A stretch of 64,000 nt of DNA from Cavia porcellus (lineage: Eukaryota; Chordata; Mammalia; Rodentia; Caviidae): NCBI RefSeq assembly GCF_034190915.1, contig NW_026947502.1, forward strand, positions 38,904,785 to 38,968,784, in the 5' to 3' direction. Shown here in pieces: positions 49,461 through 61,776 of this stretch (position 1 is its first letter; each line of letters opens with the position of its first letter). The translations under genes and the position numbers were made by a program. A model generated the notes under the pieces. It made no database searches, was not told the origin of the DNA, and was given only the letters and a program-made list of their open reading frames with translations.

Positions 49461-50439
49461 AAGAGTATATAAGATATAAAAAACTCAGTAATTGCAGTGA
49501 AAGGAAAAGAATCTGCTTAAAGGGGAAATATAATATCTCAGGGAAAATGAGGAAAAAGAAAGTGGTAGGGATAGGAAAAACATGTCTAAAATTTGATAAA
49601 CACATGATAGCTAACATGATTGTGTTACAAACTCTATAAGTTCTTGGAACAAAATAGTTAACATTCATGGGACTGGAACAATTGTGCACATTATCATATA
49701 GTGATCTGAGGAACTCTTGAAGATCCTTATGTAAAATAACAACCCTAGTTATGCTCATACCACCTTGTTTTGAAGGCTTATATTGTTGGTGTTCTGTGCT
49801 CTTTGCTATTGTTTATATGTCTTTCTTGTTTTTTGTTTTTCTAGGAATTTTTATTTTGTTTTGTTTTTCCCTCTAATACAGAAAGAATAGGTATACATGT
49901 AGAGACTCATGCATGTGTAGAACTTCTAAAAAGTTTATGGGAATCAATTATGTAACGCACAATGAAATGAACAGCTACTTTGAAGAAAAAGAGACACTAA
50001 GGTACCCAGTGATGATTCTGTAGTATCATGATGTGAAGTCCAGCAATACTATTATTCTTTGTTCAGAGTGATCTTAATCTGTTTTGTTTTCTTTTTGATT
50101 TCAATATACATGAAGCTATGGACAGCTATTTTGAAAAGAATGAGAGACATTATGGCAGCCATTGTTGACTTTCCTATTCTCTGGGCTTGAAGACCTAAAA
50201 TGCCTTCATCATCCTGTTCTGATCAGTTTTATACTATTTTGTTTTGTATGAATCCAGTGTGTGTGAAGATATGGACAATTATGTGGAAGAAAACAAGAGA
50301 CAATCTGATAGACAGTGAAGATCTCCAGTTGTCTTGCTTTGAAATCTATATATCTTACATTGTAATCTTATGATCTGTTTGTACTCTGTTTAAAAATAAA
50401 ATTTAAAATGAAATTTTAATAAAAATGAATAAATAAAAA
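49461..50439 (+). repeat. L1 3'UTR with three diverged internal repeats
   Basis: Three similar segments about 140-150 bases apart: 'gaacagctactttgaagaaa' (49969), 'ggacagctattttgaaaaga' (50119) and 'ggacaattatgtggaagaaa' (50271), each followed by a 'gagaca' word and preceded, in the second and third, by a TTTTGTTTT-rich stretch. The UTR ends in an AATAAAATTT-type A-rich tail. The 5'-truncated L1 at 12.8-13.6 kb shares part of this UTR. Confidence 0.7.
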
Positions 50440-50454
50440 TAAAAATGCATGCAG

Positions 50455-52639
50455 ATTCTTAGGCAGTCTTGCCTTCTGCTTAGCAGTGTCTACAAGATTT
50501 AAAAAATGGAAACGGGGAAAAGCATGGCTGGCACATAAATGGACATAAGAAAACAGAGCATAACCTGTGCTAATTTAAAAAAAAATGCCTAACACACGAG
50601 AGTATTCACAATCAGGGATGTACTGACCACTTCAGCCAGCTGATCTTAGTCCATTTCACCTTTGACTGCAAGAAACTGCAAGGGGAGTATAGGAATAGAG
50701 TGTGTTGCTGAATTGCAGTAATAGAGAAAAATCACTGAATTGCAAGAAAACCAAGTGGCTACCTGTGAAAATTGACTGTGTTGGGTGTGTTTCTTTTAAG
50801 AAGCACCAACAGTTCATCTTTACAGAAAGATATCATTTTCTGGTATGCTTTTATTTTGCTTACTTGCCTATCTCAATTATAGTCACAAAGAGTTTATTTT
50901 GAAGCTTAATCAGTGGGGATATGAAATCCCATACAGAATGGTCAGTCAGGGGATCAGCTTCCCTCTGAAGGAGGTGTGGCGTGTGTCATGGCCATGAGGT
51001 CCACTGAATTTTCACATGTTGCATATTGTAGCAAGCCTGGAATACTTCTTAAAATAAAGCTAAAGTGCCAGCTCAGAAACAGTCTTTGAGTTGACATCCC
51101 TTCGAGTTAAATAAGAAAGATCTATTACACTCTGCATCCTAAAAATGACAGATGCATTGATAAGAGAGAGAACCAATTACTGACATTCTAAATGCCCATT
51201 CCTGATCATCATTGCAACTGGAGATTTTTTGGTTCTTCCCCTTTCTGTAACTGTGATCTCTACTATTGGTTCAAAAAAAGAGACATTCTCTAACCAGGGT
51301 ACAGAGCAAGGGTCCTGGGAACTATGAATTAGCCATTGTTATCTGCACACTTTGGACTCCTTGTGTTCATAGAAAATAGAAGTCATAGGCACTAGCAAGC
51401 AAGAGTGACCTTCAAGAATAGGAGGAGGCTACGCTACTTAGGGGTGCAATCAACTGGAGCGACTTCGGATATTTCTGTACCTGGCTGTAACTGCAGCAGG
51501 CATAAGCAGCAACTGTGAACTGAGAAATATCTGATGATCATGGGTTCCCACAACTCAGCTATCATCTACCAAGATGAGGACGGTTTAGAATGGATCATGG
51601 AAGAAGGAAAGAAATGTCAGTTGTGGTCCCAAGATCTGTGGGCCGGAGGTTATAGTTCATCTTCCTAATCTCCCTCTTGTGAATGTCATCATTTGAGTTA
51701 GATCACATGAGAATATGTGGGATAGTTATCCCTGGAACCTGTAAAGAGAAGTGGACCTACCTAAAGAATCAGATATTTGAGATGCAAGGATAGATTTTTG
51801 TAGTATAGAGAAGGGTATGCAAATGTTTGCTTTAAGGCTTGGTTTATGACATTTTTAAGGCCTAGATTATGATAATTTTAAGTTTTTGGGGCATATGGTT
51901 CTATTGCAAATACTTGATTCTGCTATTGTAATGCACAAGCAGACATTGACAAAAGGATGTCTATTGGCTTCCTTACGTTTATTCTAATAGGTGAGACTCC
52001 ATTACAATAAAATTGCATTAACTGAAACAAGTGATCACACCATTAGTTGTAGTCTGTTCTCTTCTACAAAATGCCCCTCATAGGAAGCTTAATGGATCAA
52101 TAGTTGGAAGCTTGGAATCCATCTCCATGTCTTGCCCAACTGCTGCCCCATGGCTGCTTCCAACGCAGACAAAATACAATATAGACACCTAGCAAAATCC
52201 TTTTCTGAGGGAGACTCAGATTTAACTGACAGCAATCTTTGGCTGGAGTGATCTCTGGTGGCTTTGTCACACCTCACAGTGACGTGGGATGGGCACACTC
52301 AATCATCCTTCTCTTTCGCTGTCCTCAAAGACAAACTGTACTTATGATTTTATGACTGTTTCAGCCTACAAGAAGCTTCTCCATTTTCTTCCACAGGTGA
52401 AATCCTTACACATTTCTTTCTCTCTTAGTACTTCATGTGTTTCCTGGAGTACCTGGACTTGCACAGTGTGACAGTGTCTATTAAGACTATTTAAAGTGCA
52501 GAGACAAAAACCTTAACTTCTACTAAGCTCTCTGAGGGCAGATTCTTCTCTTAGAGCTGCTGTTATCTAAACAAGGCCGAATGCTGTGAAATTTCTTCCC
52601 CACTTTCAACAGTGGTACATTCTGTCCAGTAATCAGATT
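50455..52639. other. Unassigned non-coding sequence
   Basis: Unique sequence with ordinary short frames. Nothing recognised. Confidence 0.4.
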
Positions 52640-52694
52640 GAGACAGACAAACAGACACACAGACAGATAGATAGGCAGACAGATAGACAAGTAG
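52640..52694 (+). repeat. GACA/GATA-rich microsatellite
   Basis: Imperfect alternating CAGA, CACA, GATA and GACA units. Confidence 0.9.
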
Positions 52695-55544
52695 ATTTTT
52701 AATAACTCATATTTGACCTACCTGATTGAGCTGCTTGTTTCATTCCTAGGCAGAAGTTGCAGAAAGCCTGCAAGGTCATGCAGAACAGAAAATTCATTCC
52801 TGATTCAAAAGGATAACCATCACCCAGAAACAAACCTTCATTCTCCTTTCATGATAAACTCTTTCACCACAAATCATACAGGCTTTGGAAAGAAGCAGCT
52901 GCCCTGCTCGCAACCTTTGGCCACTGTGCAACCAATTGATCACTTTACGATTCCATAAAAGGCTCCGCAGGTCTGTGCTGTCTTTTGCATATTAGTTGCC
53001 TCAAAATTATGGTAATATTTCAATAAGCTAATCTCAAATAAAAGTTTATAAATCACCACTTTCTCTCACCTGCCTCTAAAGCCCAGTTTTCTGTAAGGCA
53101 TTTTATAGCTGTACATGAAAGAGGCTATAGAATTGTCAAATATTCTTGTTATTATATGACCTAAAAATTAGCAATTTCCTGGCTCAAAAGCTTGAAATGA
53201 TTATATATCATATAAACTCTTGTTAAATGCCATGATGTTCATCATATAGAACATGAAAAGATAAGGACTTCTGAATCCATGTTGGTCTAAATCATGCACT
53301 AGAGACATATTACTTACTCTACAATCCATACCTCAAATTCAAGGTCAAACTTTTTCTGCTATTGTAGTTTTATTTTTTATGTGATGTTTTAATAATATTT
53401 TGTAATCTAAGACTTAGAAAGCATACCCAATGCAGAAAGGAAGATCTTTGTAATTTTAAAAATGTAAACAAAAATCACTTTGGTATAGAACTTTTTATTC
53501 AGATTGGAAGTGGGACTCAGTAACGTATTCTACAGGTTCTATTGTTCTGTGTATCATGTTGTGAGTAAGAAAACTGCAGAACAATTTCCTTTGTGCTCAT
53601 GTCTACACCACTGGAACCAGAAGTAAATCTTTACAAGTAGAATTTAACCATGATGATGAAACATGTATGATTATAGCAGAGATCATCATCTAGGATTGTT
53701 GGGGTTTTGGTTATCTTGGGATTGATAGGGTTTTTCTTAGCTGTGTAGCACACGGCCTGGTTTCACTAAATGTTCCAGGAACAAAATAAATGATTGTTCA
53801 GATTCCGTAGCCAACTCTGCTGCTGGCCACTCTGTTGTTCATAGTGATTTCTGCTTGAACTAAAAGGTCGACTTCCTCTTCTTTTGGCCATTAATCCTAT
53901 CCCTGACCTCTGAGGCACACAAAATGAGCATACCTTCTTTGCTTATGACAGCGTTGTACAGTATAACAAACAGTCTCATGGCCATTGCTAAATCTTCTTT
54001 CCTGAATAAATCTCCTCAGTTCTTTCATCTGTGTCTCCTTGTCAGATTCCTGCATCTTCTTTTATCCCATCCTCTTTCTGCCCTTTCTTCAGTTTAATCA
54101 GAGTGCAAGCACAAATGTATTTTGTAAGTAGAACAGAGCCACCGTTCTGCTAAAACAAAAATGCATGTATGCTGTCTACATATAATGACGTATTTAATTC
54201 ATTAACTTGTCCAGTATCTTATATGCATGTACCCTTTGTTAATTGTGGAGTAATTTCCCTTGCACTGAGTATGGACAAGGGATAGAAATCATCTCTAATT
54301 AAAGTGTGTATGCTAGATTTTCTCATGGTGTTTATTTCTACTGTATCAGAATATTTACCTTACTTTTTGTTTTTAGGAGTAACTCTATGTAGACCATTAA
54401 CTATGTGTTGTTGCCTTAGATAAAAAAAAAAAAACTGGACTCTTTAATTAGCACTTTTTAATTTACCCATCAAATAGTATTCGCTTTTTGCCAATGGCCT
54501 TAACTTCATTTTTAAAGGATATGTCACTTACGAAACAAATGATATGTTTGTTGACTTTAATAGTTTTCATTCTACTGAGCACATAGGCTCTAAACCTCCT
54601 TATGATTTCTTTGCCTTTTGACAGTCTCATTTTGTTGTTTTCCTCCTGCATTAATAGTTTATGGAATGGCTCTTGACTGTCCCACCCATTTATTTAATAT
54701 GCTGTCCTAAGACCACCTTAGGTACATAAAAAAGAACGTGGAAATCTTCATGATTCATTCTATTCACTCAGGGAATGGTTACAGCAGACAGAAAACACAA
54801 AATATGATGACTAATGGAGGAGGAACTAGAAAAGAACTCTTTATTCTGCACTATTTTTAAATACACCAGGAGAAGGACCCTCTGTATTGGATAAGCTTTC
54901 CCCCTAATGTACTTGGGAGATCATCCAGGTAGCATTTATGTCTGTGCTGGAACTTTAAGTTCCAGCAAACTTTCCAACAGGCAGAAGCTGTCAGCTTCAT
55001 GTAAGTGAGAAGTGTCAAGCTGAATTCCACTCTGTGCTTGCAGAAGGGCTATTTTGCAGTCTGGGTGATGCTCAGTGAACTGTCCTTGACAACTGCCTAC
55101 CTTTGGCTTTAATGAACAAATCCATGCTATGTCACAATGAGACTGTTACTCTCGAAAAGAACAAAAAATTGTGAATTTAAGTGGGTACACTGCCTGGGGG
55201 GGGGAATCCAGAAAATGGGAAATAATGCATCATTAAGTTCTCCTCAGCAAAAGGTACCATTCTCCGCCCCCCCACCCCCAGCCCCTTATTCTTAGGTAGT
55301 ATTCCAAATAGTATGATTGGATCCTATTTTGTACTATGAGATATGCAATGGGATGGAAATAGAGATTTTGGAATCCAAATTCTCACCAGTAATTTGAGTA
55401 CACGTTTTCATGTAGTCGAAGCTCCCATTTTGACTTTGTATGGTTAACTAAAAATTCTCAGGAAAGCTACATTGATAAATCAAATACTTTATTATAATTA
55501 AAATTTGGGTTCAATAATATGGTTGTAACAATTTTGTTTTGCAG
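52695..55544. other. Unassigned non-coding sequence
   Basis: Nothing gene-like. A G-run at 55196-55204 and C-rich stretch at 55264-55280 are local oddities. Short open frames lack support. Confidence 0.4.
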
Positions 55545-55556
55545 TGTTTTCATAAT

Positions 55557-55559
<3 letters not shown>

Positions 55560-55587
<28 letters not shown>

Positions 55588-55682
55588 TTTTTTTTTTGTC
55601 TTTTTCGGTACCAGGGATCGAACTCACGACTGCCTGCTTGCAAGGCAGGTGCTTATGCCGCTGAGCTAAATCCCCAGCCCCA
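55560..55682 (-). mobile_element. Young ID-type SINE, antisense, with TSD and (GA)n in tail
   Basis: A perfect 15-bp duplication, TGTTTTCATAATTCT, lies at 55545-55559 and 55683-55697. Between the left copy and the poly(T) is a (CT)n run of about 10 units, which in sense reading is a (GA)n stretch after the A-tail. The body matches the 43.6-kb copy nearly base for base (box B complement 'ggtaccagggatcgaactca', anticodon arm at 55632-55650, box A complement 'gccgctgagctaaatcccca'). Confidence 0.97.
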
Positions 55683-55697
55683 TGTTTTCATAATTCT

Positions 55698-55944
55698 TAA
55701 ATTTGGAAAGAAGGTATATTTTTCTTTTGAGTGTTGGAAAAATGCTTATAGTACATCATACATATTTCAGAATTTCCTTCAGTAGATTAATTTGTGCCCC
55801 TGCTGCTTTTAGAAGTTTGAGAGTTGGCTGAAGGTTGTGAGCTTCTGTCAGATACTAGGAGAACTAGACTGGAAATTGCATAAATAGTCACTGGAGATTA
55901 TTCTTAGATAAAATTCCCCATCATATCTGTCACCTATCAAGGCT
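55698..55944. other. Unassigned short interval
   Basis: Nothing recognised. Confidence 0.4.
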
Positions 55945-56400
55945 TGGTTACCTTAATTACTTTTTCTCATTACTGAAACAAAATACCCAACACCTAAAAT
56001 GAAAGAGGGAAAGGTTTATTTAGGTCACAGTTTGCAGAGGTTTCAGACCATCCTAGGCTGGTTCCAAGGCAGGGCATACCAGAGGAACACCACAAAGGAG
56101 AAACAGTTTGTGGTGGGCAGAAGTTAACAGCGCAGCAAGGGCACAGCCACAGCTGTTTCTATCCCTTATTTTTTTATCCTGGTTACTTATGGAGGGCAGC
56201 ACTGACACCTGTAGTTCTAGTGCTGTTGATCCTAGCAGTGCACCATGAATAAGCATCACACTGTAAAGTCCCACCTATGACTGGAGGAGCTTTGGGGGAC
56301 ATCTAGAGCTGAGCCACAACACTGACCGAGCCAATGGTTTCCTCTCCAGTGGGCAAAGTATGGCATAGGCCTGTAGGGTGGGCAATATCAGCCAGCACCT
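55945..56400 (-). mobile_element. ERVL-MaLR LTR, antisense
   Basis: The clearest MaLR copy here: 'taattactttttctcattac', 'gaaacaaaatacccaacacc', 'gaaaggtttatttaggtcac', 'agtttgcagaggtttcagac', 'ggcagcactgacacc'. The right edge is approximate. A 73-codon minus-strand frame inside it is incidental. Confidence 0.7.
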
Positions 56401-56434
56401 CAAAAACAAGATTTTCTGTAGAATAGTTTCAGAG

Positions 56435-56590
56435 TTAAGAGGATCATCTCTGCCACATTATTTAACTTCTTGGAGCCATAATTTCTTCATCTGAAATATG
56501 TCTTTTAAAAGGTAGTTGTAAAGTAATTTAATCATCTACATAAAGCCTTAGGATCTTGCCTAGCTCAAAGTTTAATAAGTGACAATTCTC
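56435..56590 (+). mobile_element. MIR SINE, sense
   Basis: The order 'atttaacttcttggagcc', 'atttcttcatctgaaat', 'ggtagttgtaaagtaattta', 'acataaagccttagg' and 'cttgcctagctcaaagttta' follows the MIR consensus (splicing-like 'cctcagtttcctcatctgt' core and downstream part). MIRs are mammal-wide and old, which fits the divergence. Confidence 0.75.
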
Positions 56591-57864
56591 TTCAGATCCC
56601 AAGGAAAAATATGTTTGAGAGTAATGTAGAATTCCTCTGAGGTAAAAGACTAAAAGTCCAGGTTATTAGAATCTTTTGCATGAAATATTCTTTGGACTAG
56701 CTATACAGATGCTGTCACTGGGCCTCTTGTTCAAAACGTATTGAGGATTTTAAGACAACTACTTGGTCTTAAAGCTGGGGTACAGTACTGCACCCCTCTA
56801 AATGTTGGCTCTTATGCAACCAGACAGACCATAGAGTCCGGTCTGATTATTGGGATTATGTTTTAACTATCCTCCCTAAATCCACTCCTATTTTTTATAG
56901 CATATTCTTCCCACAGCAAATATAGTGATTTACTCAATTCATCAAATAGAGCTTACTATTAGATGCTTTAGTTTTAAACTGAATGGTACCATAAAACAAG
57001 AAGCTGCCACATAGCAACGTAGTTGAGTAGATGAACCACAAAGCCAAAGTTTCTGTTCTTGATTCCAGTTTTGGCCTTATTTTTATCTTCAACAAATTGG
57101 TTCTCTGTGCTACCAAAAATCCATGATACTAGGTAGGTGACACAGAATCGTGAGGATTAAGTGGAGTAGCTGAAACAGCACAGTGGGAATAATGTTTGAG
57201 ACCTGGAATAACCTGACACATGTTAGCTGCAATCATGTTAAGCAGAACCATACTTAAAAGATCACTTTGACATGGCTAACAGCCTATCGAGTTTCTATAT
57301 CTGTAACCAGAGAAGACCTCCTACTGTTCTTCCCTCGCTATTTACCAGCAACACCAGTATTTTTGCTTTATGTTCTAGTTTCTAGATTTTGTTAAACTTT
57401 TCTTTTGCTGCTCTCTCTACATGGAATATTTCTGAGATACATATCCTATATCTGAGAGATATATCTTATATGTATCCACTTACTTATGCTTTTCTTAGAG
57501 AAGATATCTGTGTAATAGTCACCTAATCATATCCCTCCATTATTTAGCAAAATAGCATTTTAGCAAATTTGTAACATTTTTATAATTTAAATTTCTGTAT
57601 TGAATTATTGTTTCTCAAATGTCTACATTTGCACAGGGGCAGACTTTAACACATGACTGGTTTACTACTTGATCTCAATACTCAGCAGGTGACTGATCTA
57701 TGGAAAATAATCAGTAGACATTTTTGAACAAATAGCAACAGAAACTTACAAAGCAGCACCCTGTGGGTAAATCAGGGAACCAATATAAAGTATTAAGAAC
57801 AATAATTTAGAAGACATTTTAACCCTGTAAATAATTATCTAATTTGCTTTGATTAGAGTAAAAT
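56591..57864. other. Unassigned non-coding sequence
   Basis: Mostly unique. The part from about 57330 to 57550 has a weak L2-like word order. Nothing gene-like. Confidence 0.4.
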
Positions 57865-58160
57865 AGCAATTTTCGAGTTCTTGCTATGTGTTGTATATTG
57901 AGCTGAACACCTCACATTTTTTTTGTTTGTCTTTTTGAGACAGGGTCTCACTATGTAGTTCAGGCTGGCCTTGGGTTCACATTGTAGCCCAGGCTGGTCT
58001 CGAACTCACAATGATTCTCTTGTGTCAGCCTCCCAAGTGCTAGGATTACCAAAGTGTGCCACCAGGTCCGGCTGAACACCTCACATATTATCTCATTTAA
58101 TTTTCACAAACACTCTAAGAATTGTATACTATCAATGTCATCCCTTTGCAGTTTGCTGTG
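57865..58160 (+). mobile_element. Ancient MIR/L2-class fragment split by a B1
   Basis: 'cgagttcttgctatgtgttg' and a degraded 'gctgaacacctcacat' run up to 57917, and 'attatctcatttaattttca' with 'caaacactctaagaattgta' continues after 58086. Joined across the B1, these follow the word order of a mammal-wide repeat. The part between is the younger B1. Confidence 0.7.
57918..58070 (-). mobile_element. B1 SINE, antisense, with perfect TSD
   Basis: A perfect 16-bp duplication, GCTGAACACCTCACAT, lies at 57902-57917 and 58071-58086. The plus strand shows 'gagacagggtctcactatgt', then a 29-bp direct duplication (57954-57982 and 57983-58011, both starting TGTAG and containing CAGGCTGG), then 'tcagcctcccaagtgctagg'. 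The 29-bp duplication is diagnostic of rodent B1. It inserted into an older MIR/L2-class repeat. Confidence 0.97.
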
Positions 58161-59889
58161 ACACCGCTGGCCTCATGTTTGACTTTTGACACACACTGAA
58201 GCTATGAGAGCTGATGTGTACATGTTTGTTTCTACTTTTAAATTATTGAAATGGGTTTAATATAAAATTGACTGAATTTAAATGTAGAGTTTAGATACTT
58301 CTAATAAATTATAGCTACAATTATGATGTAAAGCATTGACATCACCAGACAAAGTTCTTTTCTGTCATTCTGCAGACCATCTCATTTCTCCTCTGGCCCC
58401 AGGCCTTTATTGACCTGCTTTCTGTCACACTGCTCTTTTCTTGAACATGATGTAAATGAAATGATACAGAATGAACTCTTATGTCAGGCTTAATTTACTG
58501 AGCAAGATAATTTGTTTCATCTGCGTTGTGGTTATGTCACAGTTTGTTTCTTTTTTACCGTCAGGTAGTATTCATCGTGCAAGTCTGAATATTTTCAGTT
58601 TGCTTTCATCTGTTGGAAGATACCTGGGATATGCTCACTGTGGCAGCACCTGTGCTAAAGTTGGGAGACACTTGGGTGGATTCTAGCTTGGGGTTAATAT
58701 GAATAAAGCTGCTTGAATATCAGTATACAAGCCTTTGTGTCAGCAAGCACATCTTGAAATTTCAGCAACTGTGCAAATATGTTTGAAAATGTATACAAAC
58801 TCAGTCTTAAAAGAAACTCTTTAAAAAAGAACTTTAAGAATCATTGGAAGGTAACTTTGCAGTTATGTGATCTCTGCTTTAAATGAAAACATTTTTCTTT
58901 ACTATAATTTAAAAAATGTCCTTATAGTCATTAAATTCAATGTCAAAATATAAATTTCTTGGAAATCGTTTTGCCTTCCTACAAAATCTTTTATAATTCT
59001 TTCTTTTTCCCCTAAACAAAGGTAGCATATAGTAATATTTTTTTATTTTTTCAATGTTAGCAAAACTCTACACTCTAAATGGAGCCAGACAGGATTTACA
59101 GGCTTGCATGGTGCCTAGTTCTTTTAGCACAGAGAAATAAATTTGCTTACAAGCTGAAGTTCTGTATCTCAGGAGCAGTTGCAAATGGGGATGGGGGAGA
59201 GAGATGACAGTTCTTATCCATAACGCATATTCTCTGCAGAGCACTCATATCTCTGCTCCAAGGGGCTTGTCAAATTACAAAATCAGTAAAAAGAAAAAAA
59301 GAATAAAAAAAAAGCAATCAGAAAATGAGAGAAACAATCCATTGCATCTAAATATTTACATATGATAGATATATTTCATATTCTTCTGCTTTATTCTGAA
59401 TCTCTTGGAAACAAGATAAGATATTTGAAAGGTACGGATGGGCAAAAGTCTTGTGCTCAGAAATGAACGATATTTTTATTGTTCAGCATTTGCAGTTTCC
59501 AAAGAATGTAACACTCTATTGTTTCTTTCTGATTAAACAGAAAGCAAATTAGTGAGGATTATCCCAGAGTGATGGCATCTACAATACTTTGGGACTCAGC
59601 AGTGCTCTTTGTATATGTAGTTAGGTCTGTGGGAGCAGAGATGCCATGCTATTGGCAAGCTTCATTGTCTCGTAGGGTCTGTGGGACATTGTGACAAGCT
59701 TATTAATGACTAACAACAGAAGGGAATTCAAAGCAGTATCTCTCAGACTTGACTCTTGGGGTACCACATTTCATGAAATTGCAATGCCATTTCCAAGTAT
59801 TATATGGATGTATAATCCATATCAGGAAATGTTCAAACCCAGGTGTAACCCTTTGGATTTTGAATGTCCCTAAGGGACCACATGTTAAA
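58161..59889. other. Unassigned non-coding sequence
   Basis: AT-rich unique DNA. Overlapping frames on opposite strands near 59691-59967 are incidental. Confidence 0.4.
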
Positions 59890-60185
59890 GGCATGGTGTC
59901 CAAGGTGGTACCGTGGAGGTGTGGTGGACTGTTAAAGAGGCGAGGCCTAGTGGATGTTCTTGGGTGACTGTGGGTGTGCCCTACGGGGAACTGTAGTGCC
60001 CTGGTGTCTTCCTGTCCTCCTCATTATTTCCTGGCCATCAGGCATGCAGTTTGGTCCACCGCATTCTCCTGCCATAATGTGGTTCATCACCACAAGGCTA
60101 ATCAATGGGTAAACGGATCATGAACTGGACTCTTTAAAACAGTGAGCCAAATAGAATTATTCTCGTTATAAACTGATTACTTCTG
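59890..60185 (+). mobile_element. LTR of MaLR type, sense
   Basis: 'ggtgtccaaggtggtacc', 'gaggcgaggcctagtggatg', 'attctcctgccataatgtgg', 'acagtgagccaaatagaatt' and 'ctcgttataaactgattac' follow the order of MaLR-type LTRs ending with a degraded polyadenylation region. A T-rich run follows at 60213-60239. Confidence 0.55.
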
Positions 60186-60834
60186 AAATCACCCTGGGGG
60201 ATTCGAATGAGGTTTTTTGTTTTTTTTTTTTTTTTTTTTGAACATATTTAAAGATCTTTTTCAGGGAAAAGAAAACAGTAAAGTATTTCAAAGTAAATAT
60301 AGCATGATTAGAAAGCATAATCATGGCTTTTTGTAAGTAGTAATATCTCTGTGGCATGAGCTCACTCTTCATGTCAAATATACTTTTGAGTAAAATTTAA
60401 AGTTCTCAAATTTCTCCGGGTAATTTTCCCCACAAACAAATCTGTTACTTTTTGAACTTAATTCATATTCCATTTTTTCCTTTATTTTGGACTGACCAAG
60501 TGTTAAGAGAGAGACTTCTAGTATATCATGTGATATGAATGTGCCACTCTTGATGGTGTGGGGGAAATGCTTGAAGGAATTTCTTCCCCAATAAGTGGAA
60601 ATTTTCTATTGCATATACAAATAAAGGTAAATTTGTGTTTTATAAATTTTAATCCCAAATCTTTTTTATGTCAACATGAACATTAATTTTGCTAGATTCT
60701 CATATTCTGGGTCCTCTGTACTATAAATTTATGTAAATACCTTTGTTTCCATATCTAGGAAAATGTGAAGTTGAGAGGGACCATATGCATATTGTTGTTG
60801 CATTTGTTACAGTCAGTGGGTTAAAACTTTTACG

Positions 60835-60861
60835 TAGGGTTAGGGTTGGGGTTAGGGTTAG
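60835..60861 (+). repeat. Short interstitial telomeric repeat
   Basis: Four tandem hexamers of TAGGGT with one TGGGGT variant, ending in TAG, i.e. (TTAGGG)n on the plus strand. Surrounding DNA is unique and not subtelomeric in appearance. Confidence 0.9.
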
Positions 60862-61753
60862 TATGATACAGGAAAAAGTAACAACAAAAAATTTGCTCCA
60901 TTCAAAAATTCAAAACAATAGCTATTTCCAAGCAAAGCAGAGACCTAAACAGAATATTAGTGGCTCTGATGTTTAACTCACTTTTTTCCTTCTTTGTTTC
61001 TTAATGGAATCATAGAAACAGAGGATGAGGTCAGTTGGAGGAATACTGTTTTTCAGCTGGCATTTTGGCTTAACCCTCAGAGCAGTATTGGTCAGCTAGG
61101 TAGTCCTATCAGTTTCTGTGTTGTCCACCACGCTATGCCTCATTCTTGGGGCTGTGTAGGGATTTCCGAGGTGGCCCACATCACATAGAAAGGGAGTTCT
61201 TCTGTCTTTCTAGAAAAGAATTGCATTGGGCCACTCATGGTGGGTTCATTCCAAATTTGATAAAAGGCCACAGGCCCTGTTTACCTTGCCAGTCACAGAA
61301 AGAAGAGTCGAAAAGAAACAAGAGAAAGAGAAGGTCAAGGGTTCTAGGCCTGCTACATCACCCTGCCCTCTATTCAGATGGCTGAGCATTCTCTTGTCCT
61401 CTGTTGCCTTTCAAGAATCACCTCCGGAAATACTAGACAAGTAAAGATAGAAGGGGTATTTGACCGACTAAGTTCATTCTGCTCCCACTAAACCCCAGCC
61501 TGTAATTCCTCCCAACAACACAATTTTAACTAATTAGCAAACAAGTGTTTCTCTGTTGGGGCGGAATGAGAAAGAACTCAAACTTGAAATCTCCTGTAGT
61601 AAGTCAGTCCAAGATACACACGTTGAATTCAGTAAACATTGAGTGTAACACCATTCTATTTGACCCATTTACAGGGGCTGCAGAGCATTTGAACAGATTC
61701 ACATGGCTTATGGTTTAACATCTTCAAACGCTTTCACGAACTTTCCCCTGACA

Positions 61754-61776
61754 CAGCAGCTGCTGCTGATCAGCAG
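61754..61776. repeat. Two overlapping perfect palindromes
   Basis: CAGCAGCTGCTG (61754-61765, holding an E-box CAGCTG) overlaps CTGCTGATCAGCAG (61763-61776). Both are perfect inverted repeats. Confidence 0.85.

Larger units (their letters stand above)
43938..50439 (+). mobile_element. Full-length, inactive LINE-1 with TSD
   Basis: A 6.5-kb sense L1. It has 5' monomers (43.94-44.40 kb), ORF1 (44.41-45.44), ORF2 (about 45.5-49.5), a 3'UTR and an A-rich end at about 50.44 kb. A 15-bp target-site duplication with two mismatches, TAAAATTGCATGTAG at 43923-43937 and TAAAAATGCATGCAG at 50440-50454, flanks it. The left copy sits at TT|AAAA, the preferred cut site of L1 endonuclease. Both reading frames carry stops and frameshifts, so it cannot encode working proteins. 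It landed about 20 bases past the end of an MLT1-type LTR. Confidence 0.92.

Noticed and set aside
55196..55280. G-run and C-run as a structured regulatory element
   Set aside because: Simple homopolymer runs with no further pairing or motif support.
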